NCBI RefSeq assembly: GCF_016584085.1
Contig: NZ_NRSJ01000005.1
Location: 62,001-126,000, forward strand
Reading direction: 5' to 3'
DNA length: 64,000 nt
DNA from: Halochromatium glycolicum
GTDB taxonomy: Bacteria > Pseudomonadota > Gammaproteobacteria > Chromatiales > Chromatiaceae
In this document: piece after piece, positions 53,884 through 64,000 of the stretch
How the letters are laid out: each line of letters opens with the position of its first letter
Numbering within the stretch: the first letter of the stretch is position 1
Made by a program: the position numbers and the translations under genes
Notes under the pieces: generated by a model
Seen by the model: only the letters and a program-made list of their open reading frames with translations
Told to the model about the DNA's origin: nothing
Databases searched by the model: none

Positions 53884-56546
53884 GGACCGACGCGACACAG
53901 GGTCTCGGCCTGCTCGAACAAGAGGCCGAGCTGCTCGACGCCGAGCCGGGCACGGCCCTCGATCGCTTTCGTGCCGTCATCAAGAGTGCGCGCCAGCGGC
54001 TGTTCGAACGCTATGACCAAGGCGTTCCGGTCAGTCAGCTTCTCGAGGCGCGGTCGCGGGTCGTCGACATGCTCCTGCGCTGCGCCTGGCAGCGCATCAT
54101 ACCGGACCCCGACGCAGGCGCGATGGTCGCTGTCGGGGGCTATGGCCGTGAAGAGCTCCATCCGGCGTCCGATATCGACCTGCTGATCCTCGTCGAGGCC
54201 GAGCAGATCGAAACGCTGCAGTCTGCGTTGACCGACCTGGTCACCTTCCTCTGGGACATCGGCATCGAGCTCGGCCATTCGGTGCGCACGCTCGACGAGT
54301 GTGTCGCAGCGGCCAGCGATGATCTGACCGTCATCAGCAATCTGATCGAGGCCCGTTTCATCACCGGCCGTCAGAGCCTGTTCGACCGGCTGCAGCGCGC
54401 CATTGGACCGGACCACATCTGGCCGACCAACCGTTTCTTCGAGGCCAAGATCGCCGAGCAGCACAAGCGCTGGCGCCGCTATGGCGACACCGCTTACAAC
54501 CTGGAGCCGAACATCAAGGAGAACCCCGGCGGTCTGCGCGATATTCAGATGATCTCCTGGGTCACCAAGCGCCACTTCGGCTCAGACTCGTTGCATGAGC
54601 TGGTCGAGCACGGCTTCCTCACCGAGAGCGAGCACCTCGCACTGATCGACGGTCGCGCGCTGCTGTGGCGTATCCGCTTCGCGTTGCACCGACTCACCGG
54701 CCGGCATGAGGATCGCCTGCTGTTCGATTACCAGCGCACCCTGGCCGACCAATTCGGTTATACCGACCATCGCGACAATCTCGCTGTAGAGCAGTTCATG
54801 CAGCAGTACTACCGGACGGTCATGGAGCTGAACCGGCTCAATGAGATGCTGCTGCAGCTGTTTCGCGAAGCGATCCTGTTGCAGGATCACGTAGGTCCGC
54901 CGGAGCCGATCAATCGGCGCTTCCAGAGCCGCAGCGGCTATCTCGAGGTCACCCATGAGGAGGTATTCAAACACCGGCCCATCGCGCTGCTCGAGGCGTT
55001 TCACTTGCTCCAGGTCCGACCGGAGCTGCACGGCGTCCGCGCCTCGACGATCCGGCTGATCCGCGAGAATCGGCATCGCATCGACGACGATTTCCGTGAA
55101 GATATGCGCGCCCGCAGCCTATTCATGGAGATCCTGCGCCACCCGAGCGGTGTGACGCAGACGCTGCGACGCATGAATCGCTACGGTGTGTTGGCGAGTT
55201 ACATCCCCGCCTTCGCCAACATCGTCGGACGCATGCAGTACGATCTGTTCCATGTGTACACGGTCGACGAGCATACCCTGCGCGTCGTCCGTAATCTGCG
55301 CCGATTATCGGTACCAGCACATGATCATGAGCTGCCGCTGTGCAGCGCCGTCGCGCGACGCGTACCGAAACTCGAGATCCTCTACCTCGCCGGCCTCTTT
55401 CACGACATCGCCAAGGGGCGTGGCGGTGATCACTCGATGATCGGCGCCCACGATGCCTGGGACTTCTGTCAGCTCCATTACCTAAGCGAGTTCGACAGCC
55501 GGCTGGTCGCCTGGCTGGTTGAGAATCACCTATTGATGTCGGTCACGGCCCAGCGCAAGGACATCTCGGACCCGGCCGTCGTTCAGGCATTCGCCGAGCA
55601 GGTCGGCGAAATCAACCGGCTCGATTACCTCTACCTGCTCACCGTTGCCGACGTGCGCGGGACCAACCCGAAGCGTTGGAGCAGCTGGAAGGATGCCCTG
55701 CTGCGCGAGCTCTATCAGGCCGCCCGACGCGCGTTGGATCGCGGCCTCGACAACCCCCAGGCGCAGGATGTCCTGATCGAGCAGAAGCAGAACGAGGCCA
55801 TGCGCATCCTCGCCCGCGAAGGGATCGAGGCCGAGGACTGCCGCAATCTCTGGGGCCATTTCTCAGTGGACTTCTTCGCACCGAGCCAGCCCGAGGAGAT
55901 CGCGTGGCAGACCCGGCGCGTGCTCGAAGCATGCCCCGACGAATTGCCGATCGTGAACATCCGTCTGCTCCCGACCCGCGGTTGCAGTGAGATCTTCATC
56001 TATACCCAGGACCGCGAGAATCTGTTCGTCGAGATCACGGCACTGCTCGATCAGCGCAACCTCGATATCGTCAACGCCCGCGTCATGACCACCGAGCAGG
56101 GCATGGCGCTGAATGCGTTCCAGGTACTGACCCGCGAGCACGAACCCTTGGAGCAAGGCGAGGCGAGCGCCGAACTGGCCGAGCGCCTGCGCGCCGAGCT
56201 GCAGCAGCCAACCACCGGAGCGATCTCGGTGAACCGCCGCCTACCGCGACAACTCCGGCATTTCCCGATCGAAACCCGCATCAGCTTCACCGATGATCCA
56301 GCCAATCAGCGCACCCTGATGCATCTGACCACGCGTGACCGACCCGGCCTGCTGGCCGAGATCGGGTCAGTATTCGAGCAATGCGATATCCAGGTCCAGG
56401 GGGCGAAGATTACAACGGTAGGCGCCGAGGTCGAGGATGTATTCTTCATCGCAAACCGAGACACCGGACCGGTGCGCTGCGCCCAGACACTCAACTGTCT
56501 GCGGCGCGAGGTCCACGCCCGTTTGGATGACACACCAACCAACTGA
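53880..56546 (+). CDS. glnD: Bifunctional uridylyltransferase/uridylyl-removing enzyme GlnD
   Basis: The glutamine sensor that uridylylates and deuridylylates PII. 888 residues. Nucleotidyltransferase motif GGYGREELHPASDIDLL at about 82-98, HD domain (GLFHDIAKGRGGDHS near 507), and two ACT domains (near 700 and 810) that bind glutamine. GTG 53880 overlaps the map stop (GTGA), so the start is well fixed by coupling. Confidence 0.96.
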   Translation: MRTDATQGLGLLEQEAELLDAEPGTALDRFRAVIKSARQRLFERYDQGVPVSQLLEARSRVVDMLLRCAWQRIIPDPDAGAMVAVGGYGREELHPASDIDLLILVEAEQIETLQSALTDLVTFLWDIGIELGHSVRTLDECVAAASDDLTVISNLIEARFITGRQSLFDRLQRAIGPDHIWPTNRFFEAKIAEQHKRWRRYGDTAYNLEPNIKENPGGLRDIQMISWVTKRHFGSDSLHELVEHGFLTESEHLALIDGRALLWRIRFALHRLTGRHEDRLLFDYQRTLADQFGYTDHRDNLAVEQFMQQYYRTVMELNRLNEMLLQLFREAILLQDHVGPPEPINRRFQSRSGYLEVTHEEVFKHRPIALLEAFHLLQVRPELHGVRASTIRLIRENRHRIDDDFREDMRARSLFMEILRHPSGVTQTLRRMNRYGVLASYIPAFANIVGRMQYDLFHVYTVDEHTLRVVRNLRRLSVPAHDHELPLCSAVARRVPKLEILYLAGLFHDIAKGRGGDHSMIGAHDAWDFCQLHYLSEFDSRLVAWLVENHLLMSVTAQRKDISDPAVVQAFAEQVGEINRLDYLYLLTVADVRGTNPKRWSSWKDALLRELYQAARRALDRGLDNPQAQDVLIEQKQNEAMRILAREGIEAEDCRNLWGHFSVDFFAPSQPEEIAWQTRRVLEACPDELPIVNIRLLPTRGCSEIFIYTQDRENLFVEITALLDQRNLDIVNARVMTTEQGMALNAFQVLTREHEPLEQGEASAELAERLRAELQQPTTGAISVNRRLPRQLRHFPIETRISFTDDPANQRTLMHLTTRDRPGLLAEIGSVFEQCDIQVQGAKITTVGAEVEDVFFIANRDTGPVRCAQTLNCLRREVHARLDDTPTN

Positions 56547-56622
56547 TTCGGGAGCCGATGTTGAAATACCCGCGGCGAATCCCAGGGATCTATCAAGCAG
56601 ACCGTTGCCGCCATGGCTGACC

Positions 56623-57219
56623 ATGTCGATCAAGCCAACTCCTCCGCCCATTCTGTTCCTACTCCCGCTCCTCATCGGCATGGCGACGGCCGATGCCGCT
56701 GAGACGCGCGTGTCGATGCCGGGGGCCGAAGCGCATCCCCAACGCACCGGGGATCACCCTGTCCCCGCAGAACGCGTCCTTGCCGGGCGCGAGTCCCCTC
56801 CGCCCAACCTGGGGGCCGGATCATCACATCAGGTACCGCGCTGGCTCAAGGAGGTTCGCGCCCAACGCCGCGCATTGCAGCAGCAGCGCCGGGCCGCCCA
56901 TCAGGCCAGGCATGAGGCCCTGGACCCGATCGGCGCAGCGAAACGGGAAGAACGGCAGGAACGCCGGCTGCGCAGACGTCAAGAGGTGCGCGAATTCATC
57001 GAGCATGAGCGGCGCCTCTATCTGAACTGGGGCCCCTGGATCACGCCACTGGTGCCGCGACCACCCCCGACTCCAGGCGTCGACCCCCTCACTCAGGGCA
57101 GTATCGGCAGCAGCACTGATGCGGCCGATGGACCGCCGGCAGCTGCCCCTAATGCCGACGGCGCAGCGATCCCGACACCATCGGACTGGGATAACCGCTG
57201 GTACTACAACGGCTGGTAG
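56623..57219 (+). CDS. Exported protein of unknown function
   Basis: 198 residues, not recognised. Signal peptide (ILFLLPLLIGMATADA, cleavage near 26), then a Pro-rich segment, a very basic Arg/Gln helix (about 75-130) and a Pro/Ala-rich C-terminus ending WDNRWYYNGW. ATG 56623 is preferred because the signal peptide follows directly; the open frame continues upstream into glnD. 76 bp after glnD. Confidence 0.6.
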   Translation: MSIKPTPPPILFLLPLLIGMATADAAETRVSMPGAEAHPQRTGDHPVPAERVLAGRESPPPNLGAGSSHQVPRWLKEVRAQRRALQQQRRAAHQARHEALDPIGAAKREERQERRLRRRQEVREFIEHERRLYLNWGPWITPLVPRPPPTPGVDPLTQGSIGSSTDAADGPPAAAPNADGAAIPTPSDWDNRWYYNGW

Positions 57220-57381
57220 GGCTTAGGCGATTTCTGTCAAAGCTCATACCGCCTTGCTGGTCTTTTCGCTCGCCTTCTTCGTCGCGCCGCCGGTCACATG
57301 GCCCGGCTATGCTCCCGGCGACGCTCCTCGAAGGCAAACGACAATCCTGCGCAATTCGGTACGAGCTTTTCCGGCAATCGC

Positions 57382-57460
57382 CTCAGAGGCCCTATCAAAA
57401 TGCCTGGCCAGCCTGCACGAGCCGCTGATTTGCTAGGCCGAAGAGGGCATTCTGTTAGGG
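57382..57460 (-). repeat. 79-bp palindromic repeat, copy C
   Basis: On the minus strand it begins 4 bp after the stop of the glyoxalase-like gene, again in sense with the preceding gene. Arms CCCTAACAGAATGCC and GGCATTTTGATAGGG pair at 14 of 15 positions counting one G-U. The inner GGCC motifs also pair. Confidence 0.85.
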
Positions 57461-57464
57461 CTTC

Positions 57465-57836
57465 TCAGACCTCGATCAGCTCCAGTGCATTGGCGTCGGG
57501 GTCACGCACGAACAAGGCACGGCGGCCTGAGCGGCTGAGGCTGTAGTCGATACCGGCCGCATCCAGGGACGCGATGACCGCATCGAGGTCCGGCACGGCC
57601 ACAGCGAGATGCCGATCGCGGCCGCCATGTGCCGGACGGCCTTCGCTCGGGTCGGGATTCGGCAGCTCAAGCAGATGGATCTGATGGGCACCGACCCACA
57701 GCCAGGCCCCCGGAAAACCAAGGTCTGGCCGGTTCGGGTCCAGCTCCAGTCCCAGCCGGTCCCGATAGAACGTCAATGCGCGCTCGGTATCGGCAACGAT
57801 CAGACTCACGTGGTGCAGGCCATCGATCAAGCTCAT
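57465..57836 (-). CDS. VOC (glyoxalase/bleomycin resistance) family protein
   Basis: A 123-residue single vicinal-oxygen-chelate domain: GLHHVSLIVADTERALTFYRDRLGL, WLWVGAHQIHLLELP, HLAVAVPDLDAV and RRALFVRDPDANALELIEV. Metal ligands are likely H9, H53, H76 and E121. Substrate unknown; dimeric dehalogenase, isomerase or lyase activities exist in the family. Confidence 0.85.
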   Translation of the reverse strand: MSLIDGLHHVSLIVADTERALTFYRDRLGLELDPNRPDLGFPGAWLWVGAHQIHLLELPNPDPSEGRPAHGGRDRHLAVAVPDLDAVIASLDAAGIDYSLSRSGRRALFVRDPDANALELIEV

Positions 57837-58021
57837 GGTGTCTTCCCCTGCTGTGCGACGTTCAACCGCGCGACGGCAAGGCCGGCAACGGCGGATGCGA
57901 GGCGTACCTTCGTGACTGGAGCTAAGCGATGCCCTAGCCTATACTGGCGGTTTTTCTTCGGCAATGCTCGTTCGCCCAGCGCGCATGCTGCCAATGCTGA
58001 TGTCACGGGCAGCTTGTCGCC

Positions 58022-59218
58022 ATGAACCCGAACCTTAGCCGCCTCCAGCCCTATCCGTTCCAGAAGTTGGCGGCGCTCCTCGATGAGATCGAGCCACCCG
58101 CCGACCTGCCGCCGATCGCATTGTCGATCGGCGAGCCGAAGCATGCGACCCCGTCGTTCATCGCCAACGCGGTGGTCAGCCATGTTCACCAGCTCGCGAG
58201 CTACCCGAGCACGCGCGGGTTCGCGGAGCTGCGCGAGGCGATCGCCGGCTGGCTGACCCGGCGCTTCGCGCTGCCCACTGGCGCGATCGATGCCGAGACC
58301 CAGATCCTTCCGGTCAACGGCACGCGCGAGGCCCTGTTCGCATTCGCCCAGGCGATGATCGACCCAGCGGCCGATGCGCTGGTGCTGATGCCGAACCCGT
58401 TTTATCAGATCTACGAAGGGGCCGCGCTGCTCGCCGGGGCGACGCCGCAGCTGATGCCCTGCGGCCCCGACACCGGCTTCCTGCCCGACCTCGATCGCAT
58501 CCCGGAGGAGACCTGGCGACGCTGTCAGCTGCTCTACCTCTGCTCGCCCGGCAACCCGACCGGGGCGGTGATGGATCAGGCGCTGCTGATGCGGCTCATC
58601 GAGCTCGCCCAGCGCCATAATTTCATCCTCGCCGCCGATGAATGTTACTCCGAGATCTACCTCGACGAGGCCAGCCCACCGCCGGGCCTGTTACAGGCGG
58701 CCGCCGCACTGGGCCTGGACGATTTCCGGCGCTGCGTCTGCTTCCATAGCCTCTCGAAGCGGTCCAATGCGCCCGGGCTGCGCTCCGGCTTCGTCGCCGG
58801 CGACGCCAGGCTGATCGCGCCATTCTTTCAGTATCGGACCTATCACGGCTGCGCGATGCCGCTGCAGCATCAGCAGGCAAGCCTGCTGGCCTGGCAGGAT
58901 GAGGATCATGTGATCGAGAACCGCCGCCTCTACCGTGAGAAGTTCGACGCGGTGCTCAGGATCCTCGACGGCGCGCTCGATGTCAGCGCGCCGGCGGCTG
59001 GCTTCTATCTGTGGCCGCGCACCCCGATTCCCGATACCGATTTCGCGCGCCGACTGCTGGCCGAGCAGAATCTGCGCGTGCTGCCCGGCCGTTTCCTATC
59101 GCGTCCCGGCCCCGACGGCGACCCCGGCGCCGACTATGTACGGATTGCGCTGGTGCCCCCGCTAGACGAGTGCATCGATGCCGCGCACCGTATCCGGACG
59201 GTCTGCGAGCAACTCTGA
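58022..59218 (+). CDS. dapC: Succinyldiaminopimelate transaminase DapC
   Basis: A class I/II PLP aminotransferase of 398 residues that converts N-succinyl-2-amino-6-ketopimelate to N-succinyl-diaminopimelate. The PLP lysine is in HSLSKRSNAPGLRSGF near 242; YLCSPGNPTGAV supplies the conserved Asn. Placement with dapD and dapE on the same strand supports DapC over other aminotransferases of this group. Confidence 0.93.
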   Translation: MNPNLSRLQPYPFQKLAALLDEIEPPADLPPIALSIGEPKHATPSFIANAVVSHVHQLASYPSTRGFAELREAIAGWLTRRFALPTGAIDAETQILPVNGTREALFAFAQAMIDPAADALVLMPNPFYQIYEGAALLAGATPQLMPCGPDTGFLPDLDRIPEETWRRCQLLYLCSPGNPTGAVMDQALLMRLIELAQRHNFILAADECYSEIYLDEASPPPGLLQAAAALGLDDFRRCVCFHSLSKRSNAPGLRSGFVAGDARLIAPFFQYRTYHGCAMPLQHQQASLLAWQDEDHVIENRRLYREKFDAVLRILDGALDVSAPAAGFYLWPRTPIPDTDFARRLLAEQNLRVLPGRFLSRPGPDGDPGADYVRIALVPPLDECIDAAHRIRTVCEQL

Positions 59219-59398
59219 GCCCGTAGCCGCCCAGAAGCACCGGTCCAGAGTCAAACCCTGTCGAGCGTGAACAGCACCCGCTTGCCGAGACCATTCTGAG
59301 ACCATTGTCCGCCCGAGTGACACCTGCCAAGCTCAACGCGGTTGACATGCTGAGTTGAGCCCCTGACCTCCCATTCTTGATCCCGACGGAGCCTTTCC

Positions 59399-61569
<2,171 letters not shown>

Positions 61570-61628
61570 GCCAGGATTGCGTCGAGGCGCTCAGTCCAGG
61601 ACGGCGTCGCACGAGGCGGGCGCACAGG

Positions 61629-62381
61629 TCAGCGGGCTGGCAGCGCGTCCTTGACCTCTTGCCACAGGCCGCGATAAGCGGCCACCGCAGCCTCGTCTCC
61701 GGCATAGGCGAGGATCGGCATCCGATGCAGTCCCATCCGCTCGACCTCTGCTGTCTCCGGGATCACTGACCTCAGGACCAGCCGCCCCTGTCCCGGCACC
61801 GACTTCATCACGGCGCGATGCAGTGCCTTGCTCGAATCCGCCATCGAGAAGAACGGCAGCAGCAGTGGCGCGTTCTTCGGTAGCTTCTCGTTCAGGAAGG
61901 TATCGAGCTGCTCGAGTGTTCGAGTCGACAAGGTCGTCGGGATCAAGGGTACCAATAATGCATCCGCGACCGCGAAGACATTCTCGGAGACCAACGAGAT
62001 ACTCGGGGGGCAATCGAAGAGGATCAGGTCGTATTCCTGGGCCAGCGGCTTGAGCACCCGCCTCAGCTGGCGCTTCGGCTTATCCCCGCGACTCAGTTCG
62101 AGATCCAGATGACGATAGGAGAAGTCCGCCGGTAGGAGGTCCAGGCCCTCGAAGTCGGTCCCCTTGATGGCTGCTTCCAGCACCCGCCGATGTCTAAGCA
62201 GCGCGCGGCCGCCGCCCTCGACCTCGGTCTTGATCCGGAAGAAGAAGCTCGCCGCACCTTGCGGGTCAAGGTCCCAGATCAGGGTTCGCCAGCCCTCGGC
62301 TGCGGCCAGAAAGCCCAGATTGACCGCGGTCGTGGTCTTGCCGACGCCGCCCTTGATGCTATAGAGGGCGATGGTCTGCAT
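61629..62381 (-). CDS. Orphan ParA/MinD-type ATPase
   Basis: A deviant-Walker A ATPase of 250 residues: IKGGVGKTTTAVNL with signature lysine 10 and catalytic lysine 15, and ILFDCPPSISLVSENVFAVADALLVPLIPTTL as switch regions. No N-terminal helix-turn-helix and no parB, so it is not the chromosomal partition ATPase. Its ATG overlaps the stop of the CHAD gene (TGATG), making translation dependent on it. ParA-like ATPases of this kind position protein cargo on the nucleoid. Confidence 0.88.
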   Translation of the reverse strand: MQTIALYSIKGGVGKTTTAVNLGFLAAAEGWRTLIWDLDPQGAASFFFRIKTEVEGGGRALLRHRRVLEAAIKGTDFEGLDLLPADFSYRHLDLELSRGDKPKRQLRRVLKPLAQEYDLILFDCPPSISLVSENVFAVADALLVPLIPTTLSTRTLEQLDTFLNEKLPKNAPLLLPFFSMADSSKALHRAVMKSVPGQGRLVLRSVIPETAEVERMGLHRMPILAYAGDEAAVAAYRGLWQEVKDALPAR

Positions 62382-64000
62382 CAGCGGCGACCGATCTGCC
62401 GTTTCCGGCCCTTGCCGTCGCTCAGCAGCGCATCGAAGCGCGCCGCATTGGCATCGCTGTCGAAGCCTCTGAAGACCTCGCTGAATCCGCTTCGGGCCCG
62501 TGCTTGCTCGTCCTGTAGTTGTCCGATCAGCAGCCCCATCGCGAGCAAGGTTGCAGGTGGAATGCCTCCGTCACGACAGCCCTCTGCTTCGGCCGTCTCG
62601 CGCAGATGCTGCGCCTGAACGGCGGTATCCTGAAAACGTCCGAGATTGTCGAGCAGCACCTTGGTCTGCTTGATCTGCCCGCGGATGCGGGCAGGCTCAT
62701 AGAGACTCTGGAAGAACTCCATCAGGTAGCGCAGCTTCTTGCAGCTCTTGCGCAGTTCATGCAGTTCCTCCGGCGGCGAGGTCTCGGTGATGGCCCGGCC
62801 CTCGCTTCTCACCCGCTCGAGCATCTTCCGGATGCGTTGATTCGCAACCTGTTTGATCGGCTGCTGCGCGCGCTTGGGCGGCGGCGCCGTTGAATCGCCG
62901 CCACTTGACGGCTGGCTCGTTCCTGGCTGGCCGGCTTCTGGATCGGCCGGCGCCGGCGCATCGAGGAATGCATGCCAATCCCTTAGAAGCGCATCAAATG
63001 GGTCCGATTCCAATGCCTTCGCCAGCTCGGCCTGCACGCTCTGATACTGGTCGTTCAGCAGGCCCCGCAATGGCCTCAGATCGTCTCGAAGGGACTCGGG
63101 CAGCCGTTTCTCGAGGGCAGGCAGATCGAGCAGATAGACATCCAGATCGCGCATCGGTCCGGTGACCTGCTGCAGCCAGGCGAAGCGCTGCTTGAAATCA
63201 TCGACCTCGGTTGCGGGAAAGACCTCCTTGATCTGGCTGAGCGCTGAGCGGGTGCGGCGCGTGGCGACCCGCAGATCGTGCAGGAATTCGCTGTCGAGGT
63301 TGCGCCTGGCACCTTCGACATTGGCCTCCAGGGTCTTCAGCAAGCCACGATGAATCTCCTTGGTCGCAAGGTCGGCGCGCTGATCCGGATCGAGACGGTA
63401 GTCGAGCTTGCTCGAGTAACCGCCCGGACGACAGCCAGCGGCTGTCAGCGCTTCGAGCACCTGCGGCCCTTCGATCGGTTCGAGCCCGAGCTCGTTCCGG
63501 ACCCATTGCTCCACGTCGGTGAATTCGCGCGCATAGCCGCGCACGGGCTTGAGCCGCAGCCGCGCGCTCAGGTCGCCTGTTTCACCGGTAGCGGGATTGC
63601 GAAAGCGGTTCCGCTCGATCACGAGCCGAACCACGGTCTTGCGATCCTCATTCAGCAACCTCAGCCGGCGACGTGCCGAGATCAGCTCCGTCATCGGGAG
63701 CAGTCGGCGGATACCCAGCAACCCGGCCAAGCGCTCGCGAACGGGTCCGTCCGGCATCTCGGACAGGAAACCGGGCTCCAACGCAGACCATTGAAGCACC
63801 GGTGCAGCGGACGGGTCACGCGGCTCCCGCAGCGTGAGCACAAGGCCGTTCTCCGGGACAACCAACGCCGCTTGCCCGTCCTCGACCGAAGCCGGGGTGG
63901 ACGCGCAGCGGTCGTGATGATCAGCCGCTGCGGCTTCCGAGAGTCCCCATTCCAGCGTCAATCCGGCCAAGAACAGACGCCAATCGAAACTGTCATAAAT
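62381..64000 (-). CDS. CYTH-like/CHAD domain protein (5' end beyond window)
   Basis: The frame runs in from the right edge (YDSFDWRLFLAGLTLEWG just inside it), so the start is missing; 539 residues are visible. The N-terminal 200 residues look like a degenerate CYTH triphosphatase domain. From about 225 a CHAD domain follows, with basic helices (HDLRVATRRTRSAL; HELRKSCKKLRYLMEFF). A Pro/Ser-rich insert splits CHAD. CHAD domains bind polyphosphate. Coupled to the downstream ParA-type gene, suggesting a granule-linked pair. Confidence 0.85.
   Translation of the reverse strand: MYDSFDWRLFLAGLTLEWGLSEAAAADHHDRCASTPASVEDGQAALVVPENGLVLTLREPRDPSAAPVLQWSALEPGFLSEMPDGPVRERLAGLLGIRRLLPMTELISARRRLRLLNEDRKTVVRLVIERNRFRNPATGETGDLSARLRLKPVRGYAREFTDVEQWVRNELGLEPIEGPQVLEALTAAGCRPGGYSSKLDYRLDPDQRADLATKEIHRGLLKTLEANVEGARRNLDSEFLHDLRVATRRTRSALSQIKEVFPATEVDDFKQRFAWLQQVTGPMRDLDVYLLDLPALEKRLPESLRDDLRPLRGLLNDQYQSVQAELAKALESDPFDALLRDWHAFLDAPAPADPEAGQPGTSQPSSGGDSTAPPPKRAQQPIKQVANQRIRKMLERVRSEGRAITETSPPEELHELRKSCKKLRYLMEFFQSLYEPARIRGQIKQTKVLLDNLGRFQDTAVQAQHLRETAEAEGCRDGGIPPATLLAMGLLIGQLQDEQARARSGFSEVFRGFDSDANAARFDALLSDGKGRKRQIGRR

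Overview
The window is high-GC bacterial chromosome, and the gene content points to a purple sulfur bacterium of the Gammaproteobacteria (Chromatiales; Chromatiaceae or Ectothiorhodospiraceae). The left end carries bacteriochlorophyll a and acyclic carotenoid genes (bchX, bchC, crtF, crtE, crtD, crtC). The right half carries the standard gammaproteobacterial rpsB-tsf-pyrH-frr-uppS-cdsA-dxr-rseP-bamA-skp-lpxD-fabZ-lpxA-lpxB-rnhB block. No rRNA, CRISPR array or intact insertion sequence was seen; there is one tRNA gene.

Layout. 1-7000: part of the photosynthesis gene cluster. crtE-crtF-bchC-bchX read leftward off the window and crtD-crtC diverge from them; a paired TGT-N12-ACA (PpsR/CrtJ-type) operator sits on the bchC promoter. 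7000-9000: an unknown small protein and a DAACS-type symporter. 9300-13450: a multiheme cytochrome module, with an octaheme HAO-family protein overlapping a NapC/NirT-type tetraheme quinol oxidase, diverging from a pentaheme c554-like cytochrome. 13500-17750: a DUF29 gene and a lower-GC type IV (minor) pilin set (pilE, fimT, pilW, pilX, pilV-like). 18100-20660: N-carbamoylputrescine amidase, a TrpD2-like protein and a Rieske ferredoxin. 20900-25600: DUF2726 protein, a chemoreceptor behind a sigma-28-like promoter, a lipoprotein and an HTH-less LexA/UmuD-fold S24 protein. 25990-27007: tRNA-Lys(UUU) with a duplicated 3' end about 940 bp away, enclosing an integrase relic and decayed ORFs, the scar of an integrated element. 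27100-37600: kinase-like protein, cation/proton antiporter, CPBP protease, NAD(P)-binding protein and UbiG, tandem CNNM/CorC proteins, TlpA-like thioredoxin.

37780-52480 (all minus strand) is the envelope/translation block: lipid A (lpxD, lpxA, lpxB, fabZ), outer membrane assembly (bamA, skp), isoprenoid and phospholipid carriers (dxr, uppS, cdsA), sigma-E protease (rseP), ribosome function (rpsB, tsf, frr), pyrH and rnhB. map-glnD diverge from rpsB. A cluster dapC-dapD-dapE makes meso-diaminopimelate and lysine. At the right edge a CYTH-like/CHAD protein (5' end beyond the window) is translationally coupled to an orphan ParA ATPase.

The least explained items are two families of interspersed repeats in intergenic DNA. 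One is a 79-bp imperfect palindrome with three equal-length copies (18000, 24302, 57460 on the minus strand), each after a gene in sense orientation. The other is a 93-95 bp element with two copies (20705, 36447) and TATAG-type inverted ends. The multiheme module and the CHAD-ParA pair are the best candidates for under-described functional systems.
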